From assembly GCF_014205295.1 (NCBI RefSeq), contig NZ_JACHNF010000001.1, positions 4,588,001 through 4,652,000 on the forward strand: 64,000 bases of DNA, read 5' to 3'. Below, one piece after another: positions 8,469 through 17,151 of this stretch (positions are counted from its first letter, which is position 1; every line of letters begins with the position of its first letter). Below the pieces are notes generated by a model. It saw only the letters and a program-made list of their open reading frames with translations, searched no databases and was not told the DNA's origin. This DNA comes from Kribbella solani (GTDB lineage Bacteria; Actinomycetota; Actinomycetes; Propionibacteriales; Kribbellaceae). The position numbers and the translations under genes were made by a program.

Positions 8469-9212
8469 TCACCGGATGGCCTGCTCAATCGCGGGTCTGA
8501 GGAAGGCGAGGGTCAGCTCGGCCCGGTGGGTGAGCCACTGTTCGGTCGCCGGGTCGGGTACGCCGTAGCGACGCTGTCTGATGTCATCCACGACGTCGAC
8601 GGGTGCGCCCAGTTCGGTGAGTACGTCAAGAGCATCGGCCTTGGTGATCAGCTTTCCGTACTGCAGTGTCGCCGTCGCTCTGGCCAAGGTCAGCAGGCCG
8701 AGGTCGACCCAGATGTCGCGCAGCCAGCGCTCCGGGTGGTCGAGGGCCGGCAGCCAGAAGTTTTTCAGGTCCGCGACGACAAAGTCAGCGAGCTGCCCGT
8801 CAGTCACCGGTGGAAGCAGGTCCGCGGGCGGCTGACCGTACAAGACAAGTCCGAACTCGTGAAGTTCTCGCCTGGTCACCGGTGTGACCGGCCGATGCAT
8901 CAACTCCTCGTGTGCCCAGGTCAAGTGCGGGTGTACTGAGTCGTCCAACTCTGCCACCACGGGATAGCTGCAATGCAGCTTCGACGCCAGCGGGGTGACC
9001 TCGCCCAAGTCCTGATGCACTTCGCCGAGTCGCTGTTGCTCCGCCACCGTGCAGGGCCGGTCCAGGACAGCGATCAGGTCGAGGTCGCTACGCCCCGGCT
9101 GATAGTCGCCACCCGCGAGTGACCCGTGCGCCCAGACCGAGACCAGCGGCACGACCGGCCGTAGTGCGAGGACGAAACGCTCGATGAGTTGCTCAGTGTT
9201 CTGATCCGCCAT
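8469..9212 (-). CDS. Nucleotidyltransferase with AadA/ANT-like C-terminal domain
   Basis: The 247-residue protein has the pol-beta-type nucleotidyltransferase core WAHGSLAGGDYQPGRSDLDLIAVL (GS plus DxD metal ligands) followed by the helical C-terminal domain found in spectinomycin/streptomycin adenylyltransferases. It may adenylylate aminoglycosides, but single chromosomal homologues are often untested. ATG 9212 is preferred. A GTG at 9230 in frame would add six residues, and neither has a Shine-Dalgarno. It converges on the LanC-like gene across the 14-bp terminator. Confidence 0.75.
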   Translation of the reverse strand: MADQNTEQLIERFVLALRPVVPLVSVWAHGSLAGGDYQPGRSDLDLIAVLDRPCTVAEQQRLGEVHQDLGEVTPLASKLHCSYPVVAELDDSVHPHLTWAHEELMHRPVTPVTRRELHEFGLVLYGQPPADLLPPVTDGQLADFVVADLKNFWLPALDHPERWLRDIWVDLGLLTLARATATLQYGKLITKADALDVLTELGAPVDVVDDIRQRRYGVPDPATEQWLTHRAELTLAFLRPAIEQAIR

Positions 9213-9275
9213 AAGGAAATTCTGAGCCACGCACCGCCCGTTGCCGACCCCGCACCCGCGGGCCGTAGCTTCCGG

Positions 9276-9710
9276 TCAGTAGATGCGCGCCCGAGTGACT
9301 GCTATCCGAATGACCGAGGTGTAGTCGGCGAAGAAGTCGGCGGGGGTCAGCTCGGCCCAAGTCATCGAGTCGAGGTGCTTCGCCAGGTAGGCAGCCGTCT
9401 CAGCTTCGGTCAGCTGAGCGGCTCCACCGGGTGGCGCATGCGTCACCTCGGCGCGACCTTCGATCGTGAGTACGCTCCCTTCAGCATCCAGATCCAGATG
9501 CAGGGCGACCCGAGGATTCTTGCTCAGATTCCTGATCTTCGGAGTATCCGGCCGGCTGACGATCAAGATCGTCGTCCCGTCCCACACATACCCCACCGGC
9601 GACACCTGCGGCTGCCCACCCGGACTGACCGACGCCAGCCACACAATCGACCCGTCCCGCAAACGCCGCTCGGCCCGGTCGGCAGCCTCATCCTTCAAAT
9701 CAGGAAGCAT
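9276..9710 (-). CDS. PPOX-class (pyridoxamine-oxidase-fold) F420-type protein
   Basis: The 144-residue split-barrel flavin/deazaflavin-binding protein contains GSIVWLASVSPGGQPQVSPVGYVWDG, RPDTPKIRNLSKNPRVALHLD and a C-terminal VIRIAVTRARIY. This matches the actinobacterial F420-dependent PPOX group (Rv3369/Rv1155-like), whose members reduce small substrates or bind F420. Cofactor choice cannot be proven from sequence. TAGAAT lies five bases before the ATG with GAGGA between them, so the start is either leaderless or uses that short Shine-Dalgarno. Confidence 0.78.
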   Translation of the reverse strand: MLPDLKDEAADRAERRLRDGSIVWLASVSPGGQPQVSPVGYVWDGTTILIVSRPDTPKIRNLSKNPRVALHLDLDAEGSVLTIEGRAEVTHAPPGGAAQLTEAETAAYLAKHLDSMTWAELTPADFFADYTSVIRIAVTRARIY

Positions 9711-9912
9711 TCCTCATTCTAGCCAGGGAGATTGCCGTAACGAAGAGGAAGGCGTTCGGCACCGACGGCGATCGAAGCGCTCTGTCTCGGGGCCGTCCGT
9801 GGTCACAATGAAGTGAAAACAGCCGTCGTCGTTCTGACGAATGTGCGTGGACCGTGGTGTGGCGCGTTCCTACCATGACTCGCAGGTCAACATCTGGAGT
9901 CAGGGAGGCGTC

Positions 9913-10881
9913 ATGGGAGTTGGAGTCCGGCAACAGCGGCGACAGGCGATCAGGCGCTTCCGTTCAACAGGTGTCGTGGGCGTCGGCCTGGTGGTCGTCG
10001 CTACGGTACTGGCCGGTTGCGGGGCAGCCGCGGCTGAGAGTGACACGACGAAGATCGAGTCCGTTGGGACGATCACGGTCGATGCCGAGCTGGCCCGGGC
10101 GGTTCCGGAGAAGGTGAAGGCTTCCGGGCTGCGGGTCGTGACCTCGGCGCCCTATCCGCCGTGGGAGATGATCAACAACGGCGTGCTCGAGGGGGTTGAC
10201 ATCGACATCGCCCACGCGATCGGGGCGCGCCTCGGTCTCAAGGTAACCGTCGAGTCCGTCGACTTCCAGGGGCTGGTTCCGGCGGTCCAGGCTGGAAAGT
10301 ACGACGTCGCGATGGCGGGCATGGGCGACAGCAAGGAACGCCAGCGGGTCTTCGATTTCGTCGACTATGCCCAGAGCGGTGGGGTCTACGTCATCCGGAA
10401 GGGCAATCCCGAAGGACTGCGGACCTTCACGGACCTGTGTGGAAAGGTGGTCGGCTTCGAGCAGGGGAGCACCCAGAGCCAGGCCATCGAGAATCGGCAG
10501 TCCCTGTGCACCGACGCCGGCAAGCCCAAGGTACGGCTGGCGCCCTACCCGAGCTCGTCGATAACGCTTGCCTTGCGGAGCGGCAAGATCTCCGCCTACC
10601 CGACGAACCTCTCCAACGCGCTGCCGCTCGTCAAGGCTCAGGGCAACGTGTTCGAGCTGCTGCGTGATCCCGAGGCGCCCAGCGGCTATCCGGAGAAACC
10701 CGGCGGCCAGATCCCGTACACCGGGATCGCGGTCTCGAAGGGCGTCGCGCACCTGGCCGACTCGATCTATGCCGCGATGGTGTCGCTCGGCAAGGACGGG
10801 ACGACCAAGAAGATCTTCGAAAAGTGGGGAATCGGTGACGTAGCGGTGGTCCCACCGCTACGCAATCAGGCGAACTACTGA
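9913..10881 (+). CDS. Amino acid ABC transporter substrate-binding lipoprotein (family 3)
   Basis: The 322-residue periplasmic-type binding protein is anchored by a lipobox (VVVATVLAGC, Cys36). The ligand-binding core shows the family-3 pattern: GLRVVTSAPYPPWEM, GVDIDIAHAIGARLGL, FQGLVPAVQAGKYDVAMAGM and ERQRVFDFVDYAQSG. It should capture a polar amino acid or related amine for the permease and ATPase encoded next. ATG 9913 is chosen for the GGGAGG just upstream; a longer GTG/ATG option would precede the signal peptide with unconvincing sequence. First gene of the operon running to about 18.7 kb. Confidence 0.88.
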   Translation: MGVGVRQQRRQAIRRFRSTGVVGVGLVVVATVLAGCGAAAAESDTTKIESVGTITVDAELARAVPEKVKASGLRVVTSAPYPPWEMINNGVLEGVDIDIAHAIGARLGLKVTVESVDFQGLVPAVQAGKYDVAMAGMGDSKERQRVFDFVDYAQSGGVYVIRKGNPEGLRTFTDLCGKVVGFEQGSTQSQAIENRQSLCTDAGKPKVRLAPYPSSSITLALRSGKISAYPTNLSNALPLVKAQGNVFELLRDPEAPSGYPEKPGGQIPYTGIAVSKGVAHLADSIYAAMVSLGKDGTTKKIFEKWGIGDVAVVPPLRNQANY

Positions 10882-10900
10882 CCGGGCGGGAGAGCGCGAG

Positions 10901-11839
10901 ATGGGCTTCAACCAGCGGAAGCTGTCATCGAGGACGGGTGTGATGAGTTCTGCCCCAGCCACACCGCACGAGAGCGCCGGGCGACCGGAGTCGGGTGCGC
11001 CGTTCGCCGGCATGCCGATCCGCCCCGCACCCCGGTACAGCACCACGGCGTTCGCCGCGCTCGCCGCGATTCTCCTCGCCAGTCTGCTCTGGTCACTGGC
11101 GACGAACCACAACATGGAGTGGCCGGTTGTCGGTCAGTACCTGTTCTCCGGCCTCACGCTGCGCGGTGTCCTCGTCACGCTCTATCTGACGGTGATCGCC
11201 GTTGTGATCGGGTTCGCCGGTGGTGTGGTACTCGCGTCGATGCAGCTTGCCGACAATTGGGTCCTTCGAGCCATCGCCGGGCTGTACACAACGATCTTCC
11301 GCGGGGTTCCGCTCCTGGTTCAGATCCTCTTCTGGGGCTATCTGGGAGCGCTGTACCCAACGCTCGCCCTCCGCATCCCGTTCACCGGGATCACCCTCGT
11401 CGAGCATGACACCAACTCCGTGATCGGCGCGATGACCGCGGCGATCCTGGCGCTGGGACTCAACGAGATCGCGTACGCCGCCGAGATCATCCGTGGCGGC
11501 ATCCTGGGCGTGGACACCGGCCAGACGGAAGCGGCCTATTCCTTGGGCATCTCCCCTCGGTCCACCATGAGTCGCATCGTCCTGCCGCAGGCCATGCGCA
11601 CCGTCATTCCCCCGTTCGGCAACGAGGTGATCACGATGCTCAAAACCACCTCGCTCGTGTCCGTGATTGCCGGAAACGACCTGCTGACGAATCTCCAGAC
11701 GGTCTACGGGCAGACCTATCAGGTCATCCCGTTGCTTGTCGTGGCCTCTATCTGGTACTGCGCGCTCACCACGATCCTCGGTGTGCCGCAGCGTGCTCTC
11801 GAAAGGAGGTACGGCCGTGGCTTTGCCACTGTCCGCTGA
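10901..11839 (+). CDS. Amino acid ABC transporter permease (HisM/GlnP type)
   Basis: The 312-residue inner-membrane permease has an N-terminal cytoplasmic extension (about 45 residues), five or six helices, and the coupling EAA loop IIRGGILGVDTGQTEAAYSLGIS that docks the ATPase. The VPLLVQILFWG and MLKTTSLVSVIAGNDLLT segments are typical of polar amino acid permeases. A second in-frame ATG at 10943 is a possible start. It overlaps the ATPase gene by 23 bp, showing coupled translation. Confidence 0.87.
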   Translation: MGFNQRKLSSRTGVMSSAPATPHESAGRPESGAPFAGMPIRPAPRYSTTAFAALAAILLASLLWSLATNHNMEWPVVGQYLFSGLTLRGVLVTLYLTVIAVVIGFAGGVVLASMQLADNWVLRAIAGLYTTIFRGVPLLVQILFWGYLGALYPTLALRIPFTGITLVEHDTNSVIGAMTAAILALGLNEIAYAAEIIRGGILGVDTGQTEAAYSLGISPRSTMSRIVLPQAMRTVIPPFGNEVITMLKTTSLVSVIAGNDLLTNLQTVYGQTYQVIPLLVVASIWYCALTTILGVPQRALERRYGRGFATVR

Positions 11840-12617
11840 TCGGATCGGTCCGTTGACCCAGGACGCTGTACGCATCGTGGGTGCGTGCAAGTCCTATGGC
11901 AGCTTGAAGGTTCTCAAGGATGTCGACCTCGCCGTACACCCGGGCGAGGTGGTGTGTGTCATCGGCCCCAGTGGCGCCGGGAAGAGCACGCTGCTGCGGT
12001 GCGTCAACAGGCTGGAGCGGCTCGATGCCGGGCTCGTACTGATCGACGGCGACCCGATCGGACTGGTAGCCCGAGGCAACCATCTCCGGGAACTGCCGGA
12101 GGCCAGGGTCGCCGCCCAGCGTGCTCGCGTCGGCATGGTCTTTCAACGGTTCAACCTGTTTCCCCACATGACCGTGCGAGACAACATCACCCAGGCGCCC
12201 GTACTCGTCAACAAGGAGACGAAGACAGCCGCCATCGCCGAGGCCAGACGGCTCTTGGCCCAGGTGGGCCTGGCCGAAAAGGAACTGGCTTACCCGAACG
12301 AGTTGTCGGGCGGCCAGCAGCAACGAGTCGCGATCGCTCGCGCTCTGGCCATGCGGCCGAAGATCATGCTGTTCGACGAACCTACCTCCGCGCTCGATCC
12401 TGAACTCGTCGGCGAGGTCCTGGCCGTGATGAAGGGCTTGTCCGACACGGGTATGACAATGATCGTGGTGACACACGAGATCGGCTTCGCGCGCGAGGTC
12501 GCGGACACGGTGGTGTTCATGGCTGACGGGCAGATCATCGAGGCGGGCCCACCGGAGGCCGTACTCGACGAGCCTCGTCACGAGCGCACCCGCGACTTCC
12601 TGGCGCGCGTACTGTGA
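11817..12617 (+). CDS. Amino acid ABC transporter ATP-binding protein
   Basis: The 266-residue ATPase has Walker A GPSGAGKST (Lys56), Q-loop MVFQRFNLFPHMTV, signature LSGGQQQR, Walker B IMLFDEPTSALD and H-loop VVTHEIGFA, the GlnQ/HisP arrangement. The start is GTG 11817, set by an excellent AAGGAGG (11803-11809). Longer reading-frame extensions lie inside the permease gene. It overlaps the following dipeptidase-like gene by 4 bp. Confidence 0.9.
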   Translation: MALPLSADRIGPLTQDAVRIVGACKSYGSLKVLKDVDLAVHPGEVVCVIGPSGAGKSTLLRCVNRLERLDAGLVLIDGDPIGLVARGNHLRELPEARVAAQRARVGMVFQRFNLFPHMTVRDNITQAPVLVNKETKTAAIAEARRLLAQVGLAEKELAYPNELSGGQQQRVAIARALAMRPKIMLFDEPTSALDPELVGEVLAVMKGLSDTGMTMIVVTHEIGFAREVADTVVFMADGQIIEAGPPEAVLDEPRHERTRDFLARVL

Positions 12618-13723
12618 GCCGCGGAGCCGGCTCCGACCCGGCCGGGCGGCAGGAGACGGGACTCACCGGGTGGCGCGACTTCGACGGTTACGCCCAGATC
12701 CACGCCGCTCAGGACCGTGAGCGCAGGATCAGTGCAGCGGCGGCGACGTTGGTGCGTGAGTCCGTGCTGGTGGACATGACCCTGCCCTCGGCCGAGGGCA
12801 ACATCACCAAACATCAAGTACTGGAGCGGGCCTACGGCGCCGGCTTCGACTTCGTCTCGGTAACCGTGAACGACCTCGATGTGGTCCCCGCGTCACTTGG
12901 CGCTCTGCGCACCATCGCGCGAGTCCAGAGGTACGTGTCCGAGCACGAAGACAAGTTCGTGTACGCGCGAACGCTCGGCGATGTGGCCGCGGCACGGCGA
13001 GCGGGACGGATGGCGGTAGGCGCGCATTTCCAGGGCACGGATCCGCTCGAGGATGACCTTGATCTGCTGACGACGTACCGAATGCTCGGCGTCAGCCACA
13101 TGCTCTTGGCATACAACAACGGGAACCGCATCGCGGGCGGTTGCGCTGACGCCGTCGATCCGGGCCTGAGCCCGTTGGGACGGCGCGCGATCATCGAGAT
13201 GCGGGCAGCAGGCATTCTCTGCGACGGATCGCACACGGGCAGGCGGTCGACCCTCGAGGCGATGGAGCTCTACGACGGACCTTTCATCTTCTCGCACAGC
13301 AATTGCGCCGGCCTGGTCGGCCACTACCGCAATCTGACCGATGAGCAGATCCGCGCTTGCGCGGCGACCGGGGGCGTGATCGGGCTCAATGGTTGCGGAG
13401 AGTTCCTTGACGACCCGATGGCACGTGCCGAGTCGCTCTTCCGGCACCTCGACTACCTGTGCGAACTGGTCGGCCCCGAGCATGTCGGGCTCGGTCTCGA
13501 CCGGATCGCGGACGCGGATGCATCGCATGAGGCGGTGCTGCGCAATCGCCTCAGATGGCCGACCGGCGCGGACGAGGAACCGAAGTACTACAACTTCGCG
13601 GCGCCCGAGACGGCCGGCGAGCTGGTTGACCTGATGCTCGAGCACGGCTACGACGAGACGGCCGTGCGCGGGATTCTGGGCCAGAACTGGATGCGGGTTC
13701 TCGCTGAGGTTTGGAGGGATTGA
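12614..13723 (+). CDS. M19 dipeptidase-like protein lacking canonical metal ligands
   Basis: The 369-residue TIM-barrel protein is of the renal dipeptidase (M19) family. The distal His motifs are present (CDGSHTG His207, FSHSNC His228, and GHYRNLTDEQIR). However the N-terminal HxD zinc motif is replaced (VDMTLP, Thr56/Pro58 at the His/Asp positions) and the bridging Glu is Gln140 in AHFQGTD. A two-zinc centre therefore looks impossible in the usual form. The adjacent gene encodes a fully canonical M19 enzyme, so this copy may be a divergent hydrolase, a mononuclear enzyme or a pseudoenzyme partner. It overlaps the ATPase gene by 4 bp. Confidence 0.8.
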   Translation: MSRGAGSDPAGRQETGLTGWRDFDGYAQIHAAQDRERRISAAAATLVRESVLVDMTLPSAEGNITKHQVLERAYGAGFDFVSVTVNDLDVVPASLGALRTIARVQRYVSEHEDKFVYARTLGDVAAARRAGRMAVGAHFQGTDPLEDDLDLLTTYRMLGVSHMLLAYNNGNRIAGGCADAVDPGLSPLGRRAIIEMRAAGILCDGSHTGRRSTLEAMELYDGPFIFSHSNCAGLVGHYRNLTDEQIRACAATGGVIGLNGCGEFLDDPMARAESLFRHLDYLCELVGPEHVGLGLDRIADADASHEAVLRNRLRWPTGADEEPKYYNFAAPETAGELVDLMLEHGYDETAVRGILGQNWMRVLAEVWRD

Positions 13724-13727
13724 CGAG

Positions 13728-14804
13728 ATGCGGATAAGTCAAGAATCCCGGGCTCTTCACGACTCATCGATTGTGGTTGACGCGCACAACGATCTGCTCC
13801 TGCTGTGTTCGAGGCGCCCGGCGGACACCCAGGCCGCGTACTTCGCCGCCACCTGGCTGCCGCAACTGCGCGCCGGCGGGGTCAAGGTGCAGGTCCTGCC
13901 GGTCTTCATCGAGGACGACTTCCGGCCGGAAGGGGCACTCCGGCAGACACTGCTGATGATCGAGACGGCTTGGCGGATCGCGAAGGGCTGCGGCGACGCG
14001 GTCCAGATCTGCCTCACCGGCGCTGAGGTCGACGCGACCGTGCGGGAGGGGCGGTTGGCGCTCGTTCTCGCGCTCGAGGGTTGTGAGGCCGTCGGGACCG
14101 ACGTCGGGATCTTCGAAACGCTCTTCCGTCTCGGCGTCCGCGTTGCTTCCTTCACGCACTTCGGTCGCACGATGCTGGCCGACGGATCGGCTGAGGACGA
14201 CGCGGGCGGGCGGCTTACGCGCGCCGGAGTCGACGCGGTCGCGGCCTGCGAGGAGATCGGGATCATGCTCGACGTTTCGCACCTCGGAGCGTCCAGTACC
14301 GACCATCTTCTGGAGCTGGCAACCCGTCCGGTGATCGCCTCGCACTCATCCGCGTTCGCGGTCCGGGCACACCACCGCAATCTCACGGACGAGCGCATCC
14401 GCGGGCTCGCCGACGGCGGCGGGGTCGTCGGCATCAACGTACTCGGCGAGTTCATCGATCCTCACGAGCACTCGATTGCTCGCGTCGCCGACCACATCGA
14501 GCATGTCGCCGCGCTCGTCGGCGTGGAGCACGTGGGGCTCGGGCCGGACTTCATCAAGGAAGTTCTGGACGGAACTACCCGGCCCGAGGAACTGACGTGG
14601 AACGACGACGCCCGGCTCGATTACGTACCCGGTCTCGAAGGACCTGCCGGGTTGCCTCTGATTACGGATGAGCTGGCCCGTCGAGGCTGGCCGGCCGAGG
14701 CAGTTGCCCGGGTCCTGGGTGGAAGTTTCCACCAACTGATGCTGAGCCAATTGGGTCTCAGCCGCAGCGAGGCGCTCGAGCTCTCGGAGCGAGCAGAAGC
14801 CTGA
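13728..14804 (+). CDS. M19 family membrane-dipeptidase-type metallopeptidase
   Basis: The 358-residue canonical M19 enzyme keeps every metal motif: VVDAHNDLLLL (His20, Asp22), ALEG for the bridging Glu, LDVSHLG, IASHSSAFAV and EHVGLGPDF. It should hydrolyse dipeptides, including those with a C-terminal D-residue or dehydro-residue, using a binuclear zinc centre. It has no export signal, so it acts on imported substrates. It follows the degenerate paralogue by 4 bp and precedes the ETF genes, fitting intracellular use of imported peptides or acyl-amino acids. Confidence 0.88.
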   Translation: MRISQESRALHDSSIVVDAHNDLLLLCSRRPADTQAAYFAATWLPQLRAGGVKVQVLPVFIEDDFRPEGALRQTLLMIETAWRIAKGCGDAVQICLTGAEVDATVREGRLALVLALEGCEAVGTDVGIFETLFRLGVRVASFTHFGRTMLADGSAEDDAGGRLTRAGVDAVAACEEIGIMLDVSHLGASSTDHLLELATRPVIASHSSAFAVRAHHRNLTDERIRGLADGGGVVGINVLGEFIDPHEHSIARVADHIEHVAALVGVEHVGLGPDFIKEVLDGTTRPEELTWNDDARLDYVPGLEGPAGLPLITDELARRGWPAEAVARVLGGSFHQLMLSQLGLSRSEALELSERAEA

Positions 14805-14828
14805 GGTCTGGGGCTCCCGCAACAAATC

Positions 14829-14857
14829 AAGGAGGGAGCGCTTTCGAGCGCGCCAGC
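14829..14857 (+). promoter_or_regulatory. Shine-Dalgarno separated from etfB start by a UUCG hairpin
   Basis: AAGGAGGG (14829-14836) lies 21 bases before the ATG at 14858, too far for normal initiation. Between them GCGCT/AGCGC arms with a TTCG tetraloop (14838-14851) form a very stable hairpin. Folding would shorten the effective spacing to about seven bases. No alternative in-frame start codon is present. Confidence 0.5.
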
Positions 14858-15673
14858 ATGAACATTGTCGTGTGCGTGAAGTATGTACCCGACGCGACCG
14901 CCGATCGGCGGTTCGCGCCGAACAACACCGTCGACCGCGAGAGTGTCGACGGTTTGCTGTCCGAGCTCGACGAGTACGCCGTCGAGCAGGCGCTGCGGAT
15001 CAAGGAGACGTCCGGCAACCCCGAGGATGTGCGGGTCACCGCGCTGTGTGTGGGACCGGAGAAGGGCATCGACGCCGTGCGCAAGGCGCTGCAGATGGGC
15101 GCCGACATCGGCGTGCACGTCACAGACGAGGCGGTCGCCGGCTCAGACGCGATCGCGACCTCATTGGTGCTCGCGAAGGCGGTCGAAAAGATCGGTTCGC
15201 CGCAGCTGGTCATGTGCGGCATGTCCTCCACCGACGGCGCCATGGGCGTCGTTCCGGCGATGCTGGCAGAGCGGCTTGACCTACCGCAGTTGACCCTCGC
15301 CTCGGTGATCGAGGTCCTGGACGACCAGGTTCGGATCCGGCGCGACGGCGACGTCGCGACCGAAGACATCGGTGCGACGATGCCGCTGGTGCTCTCGGTG
15401 ACCGACCAGTCCGGTGGCGTCCGCTACCCATCGTTCAAGGCGATCATGGCGGCGAAGAAGAAGCCGCTGGAGACCTACTCGCTGTCCGACCTCGGCCTCG
15501 ACGCCGACGAGGTCGGGCACTCAGCCGCGTGGAGCGAGGTCGTCGGCACGACCGAGCGGCCACCGCGGACCGCCGGGGCGATCGTCAACGACGAGGACGG
15601 TTCGGGCGCGATGGCGCTCGTCGGGTTCCTTGCCTCGAACAAGCACATCCGAGGAGCTGTCGAGCATGTCTGA
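14858..15673 (+). CDS. etfB: Electron transfer flavoprotein, beta subunit
   Basis: The 271-residue protein opens with MNIVVCVKYVPD and contains the AMP/FAD-region helix AVEQALRIKE, GMSSTDGAMGVVPAMLAERL and the C-terminal MAAKKKPLE segment, all standard for EtfB/FixA. With EtfA it forms a soluble FAD/AMP heterodimer that takes electrons from FAD dehydrogenases and passes them to ETF-quinone oxidoreductase. Its position between a dipeptidase and an FAD oxidoreductase suggests the partner is the oxidoreductase at 17370. Its stop overlaps the etfA start by 8 bp. Confidence 0.92.
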   Translation: MNIVVCVKYVPDATADRRFAPNNTVDRESVDGLLSELDEYAVEQALRIKETSGNPEDVRVTALCVGPEKGIDAVRKALQMGADIGVHVTDEAVAGSDAIATSLVLAKAVEKIGSPQLVMCGMSSTDGAMGVVPAMLAERLDLPQLTLASVIEVLDDQVRIRRDGDVATEDIGATMPLVLSVTDQSGGVRYPSFKAIMAAKKKPLETYSLSDLGLDADEVGHSAAWSEVVGTTERPPRTAGAIVNDEDGSGAMALVGFLASNKHIRGAVEHV

Positions 15674-16658
15674 GGTACTGGTTCTGGTCGATCACGTCGA
15701 CGGCGCGATCCGCAAGCCCACCGCCGAACTGCTCACTGTCGCGAGGCGTCTCGGCGAGCCGTCAGCAGTGTTCATCGGCCGTACGGACCACTCCGCCGGC
15801 GCGGTAGCAGCGGTCAGGAAGTACGGCGCCGCGAAGGTCTACCTGGTCGACGACAGCGAGATCAGAGACTACTTGGTGGCCCCGAAGGCCGAGGTGCTGC
15901 AGCAACTCGCGGTGAAGGTGTCGCCCGCGGCGATCCTGGTGACCTCGTCCTTCGAGGGCAAGGAGATCGCCGGCCGGCTGGCCGTAAAGCTCGGCTCCGG
16001 ACTGATCACCGACGCGGTCGACGTACAGGAGGGCCCGGTGACCACTCAGTCGGTGTTCGCCGGCAACTACACCGTACGGGCGAAGGTCACCAAAGGCACT
16101 CCGATCATCGCGGTCAAGCCGAACTCCTCCGCACCGGAGGAGTCTGACGGTGCCGGCGCGGTGGAGGAGTTCCGCGCAACGATCTCCGAGTCGGCGAAAA
16201 GCGCGCGGATCCTGGCCTCCGAGCCGCGGCAGGCCACCGGCCGCCCCGACCTGGCCGAGGCCGCGATCGTGGTCGCGGGCGGTCGTGGGACCGGCGGCGA
16301 CTTCACCCCGGTGGAGAAGCTGGCGGACGCCCTGGGCGCGGCCGTCGGTGCTTCCCGCGCGGCGGTCGACTCGGGCTGGATCTCGCACGCCTTCCAGATC
16401 GGCCAGACCGGCAAGACGGTCTCGCCGCGGCTGTACATCGCCGGCGGCATCTCCGGAGCGATCCAGCACCGCGCCGGCATGCAGACCTCGAAGGCCATCG
16501 TGGCGGTCAACACGGATGCAGACGCCCCGATCTTCGAGTTGGCCGATCTCGGTGTTGTCGGTGACCTCCGCGTCGTGTTCCCCAAGGTCGTCGAGCTACT
16601 CGCGGGCACCGCAGGTGGAATCTCCGCGTCTGTCGGAACGAGTCAGCCCGAGGCTTGA
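15666..16658 (+). CDS. etfA: Electron transfer flavoprotein, alpha subunit
   Basis: The 330-residue EtfA has an N-terminal Rossmann-like half and the FAD-binding C-terminal half, with VVAGGRGTGGDFTPVEKLADALGAAVGASRAAVD, QIGQTGKTVSPRLYIAGGISGAIQHRAGM and VAVNTDADAPIFELADLGVVGDL. ATG 15666 follows AGGAG (15652-15656) and overlaps the etfB stop, so the subunits are made together. The long in-frame extension upstream lies inside etfB and is not real. Confidence 0.92.
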   Translation: MSEVLVLVDHVDGAIRKPTAELLTVARRLGEPSAVFIGRTDHSAGAVAAVRKYGAAKVYLVDDSEIRDYLVAPKAEVLQQLAVKVSPAAILVTSSFEGKEIAGRLAVKLGSGLITDAVDVQEGPVTTQSVFAGNYTVRAKVTKGTPIIAVKPNSSAPEESDGAGAVEEFRATISESAKSARILASEPRQATGRPDLAEAAIVVAGGRGTGGDFTPVEKLADALGAAVGASRAAVDSGWISHAFQIGQTGKTVSPRLYIAGGISGAIQHRAGMQTSKAIVAVNTDADAPIFELADLGVVGDLRVVFPKVVELLAGTAGGISASVGTSQPEA

Positions 16659-16720
16659 CGTTTGTGAGCAGACCGGAACGGTACTCGGCTGGGAAACTCG
16701 TCCCGTCAGAGATGCAAACA

Positions 16721-16734
16721 CCTGTAATTGCAGG
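16721..16734. promoter_or_regulatory. Near-palindrome upstream of the cupin gene
   Basis: CCTGTAATTGCAGG is a 14-base palindrome with one mismatched pair, 16 bases before the cupin ATG, in the 91-bp gap after etfA. It could be a GntR-type operator or part of a secondary promoter. Confidence 0.3.
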
Positions 16735-16749
16735 AGTCTGGGGAGCGCG

Positions 16750-17115
16750 ATGACCATCATCTTCCGGGCAGCCGACCTGGATTCGGCCGACGACTACGAG
16801 CACGCCCTGTTGGGGCAGCCCTCCGCGCAACCACTCAGTGGTGACATCGAGGTGGGGAGCTACCTCGCCTTCGAATCGACCGACGGCCGCATCGAGTCCG
16901 GTTCCTGGGAATCGGCGCCGGGCCGATCGCGGTGGGAGTTCGCTGACCGAGGCGAGTTCATCCAGGTGATCAGCGGCAGGATGACGGTCGAAGAGGACGG
17001 CGGCCATCCGGCGACGCTGACGGCCGGCGACAGCGCCATATTCCCCGTCGGCTGGAAGGGAACCTGGACCGTCGAGGAGCACCTCCGCAAGGTCTTCGTT
17101 GCCTTCAAGTCCTGA
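16750..17115 (+). CDS. Cupin-domain protein (EutQ/DUF861-like)
   Basis: The 121-residue single-domain beta-barrel contains SGSWESAPGRSRWEFADRGEFIQVISGRMTVEEDGG and the closing strand GDSAIFPVGWKGTWTVEEHLRKVFVAF. This matches small cupins related to ureidoglycine aminohydrolase and EutQ, often found beside FAD amine oxidoreductases. The typical metal His residues are largely absent, so it may bind rather than transform its ligand. A GGGGAG precedes the ATG. It probably belongs to the ETF/oxidoreductase operon. Confidence 0.75.
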   Translation: MTIIFRAADLDSADDYEHALLGQPSAQPLSGDIEVGSYLAFESTDGRIESGSWESAPGRSRWEFADRGEFIQVISGRMTVEEDGGHPATLTAGDSAIFPVGWKGTWTVEEHLRKVFVAFKS

Positions 17116-17151
17116 TGATCGGCGTGGATCTCTTGGCTGGTAAGGGATCTG

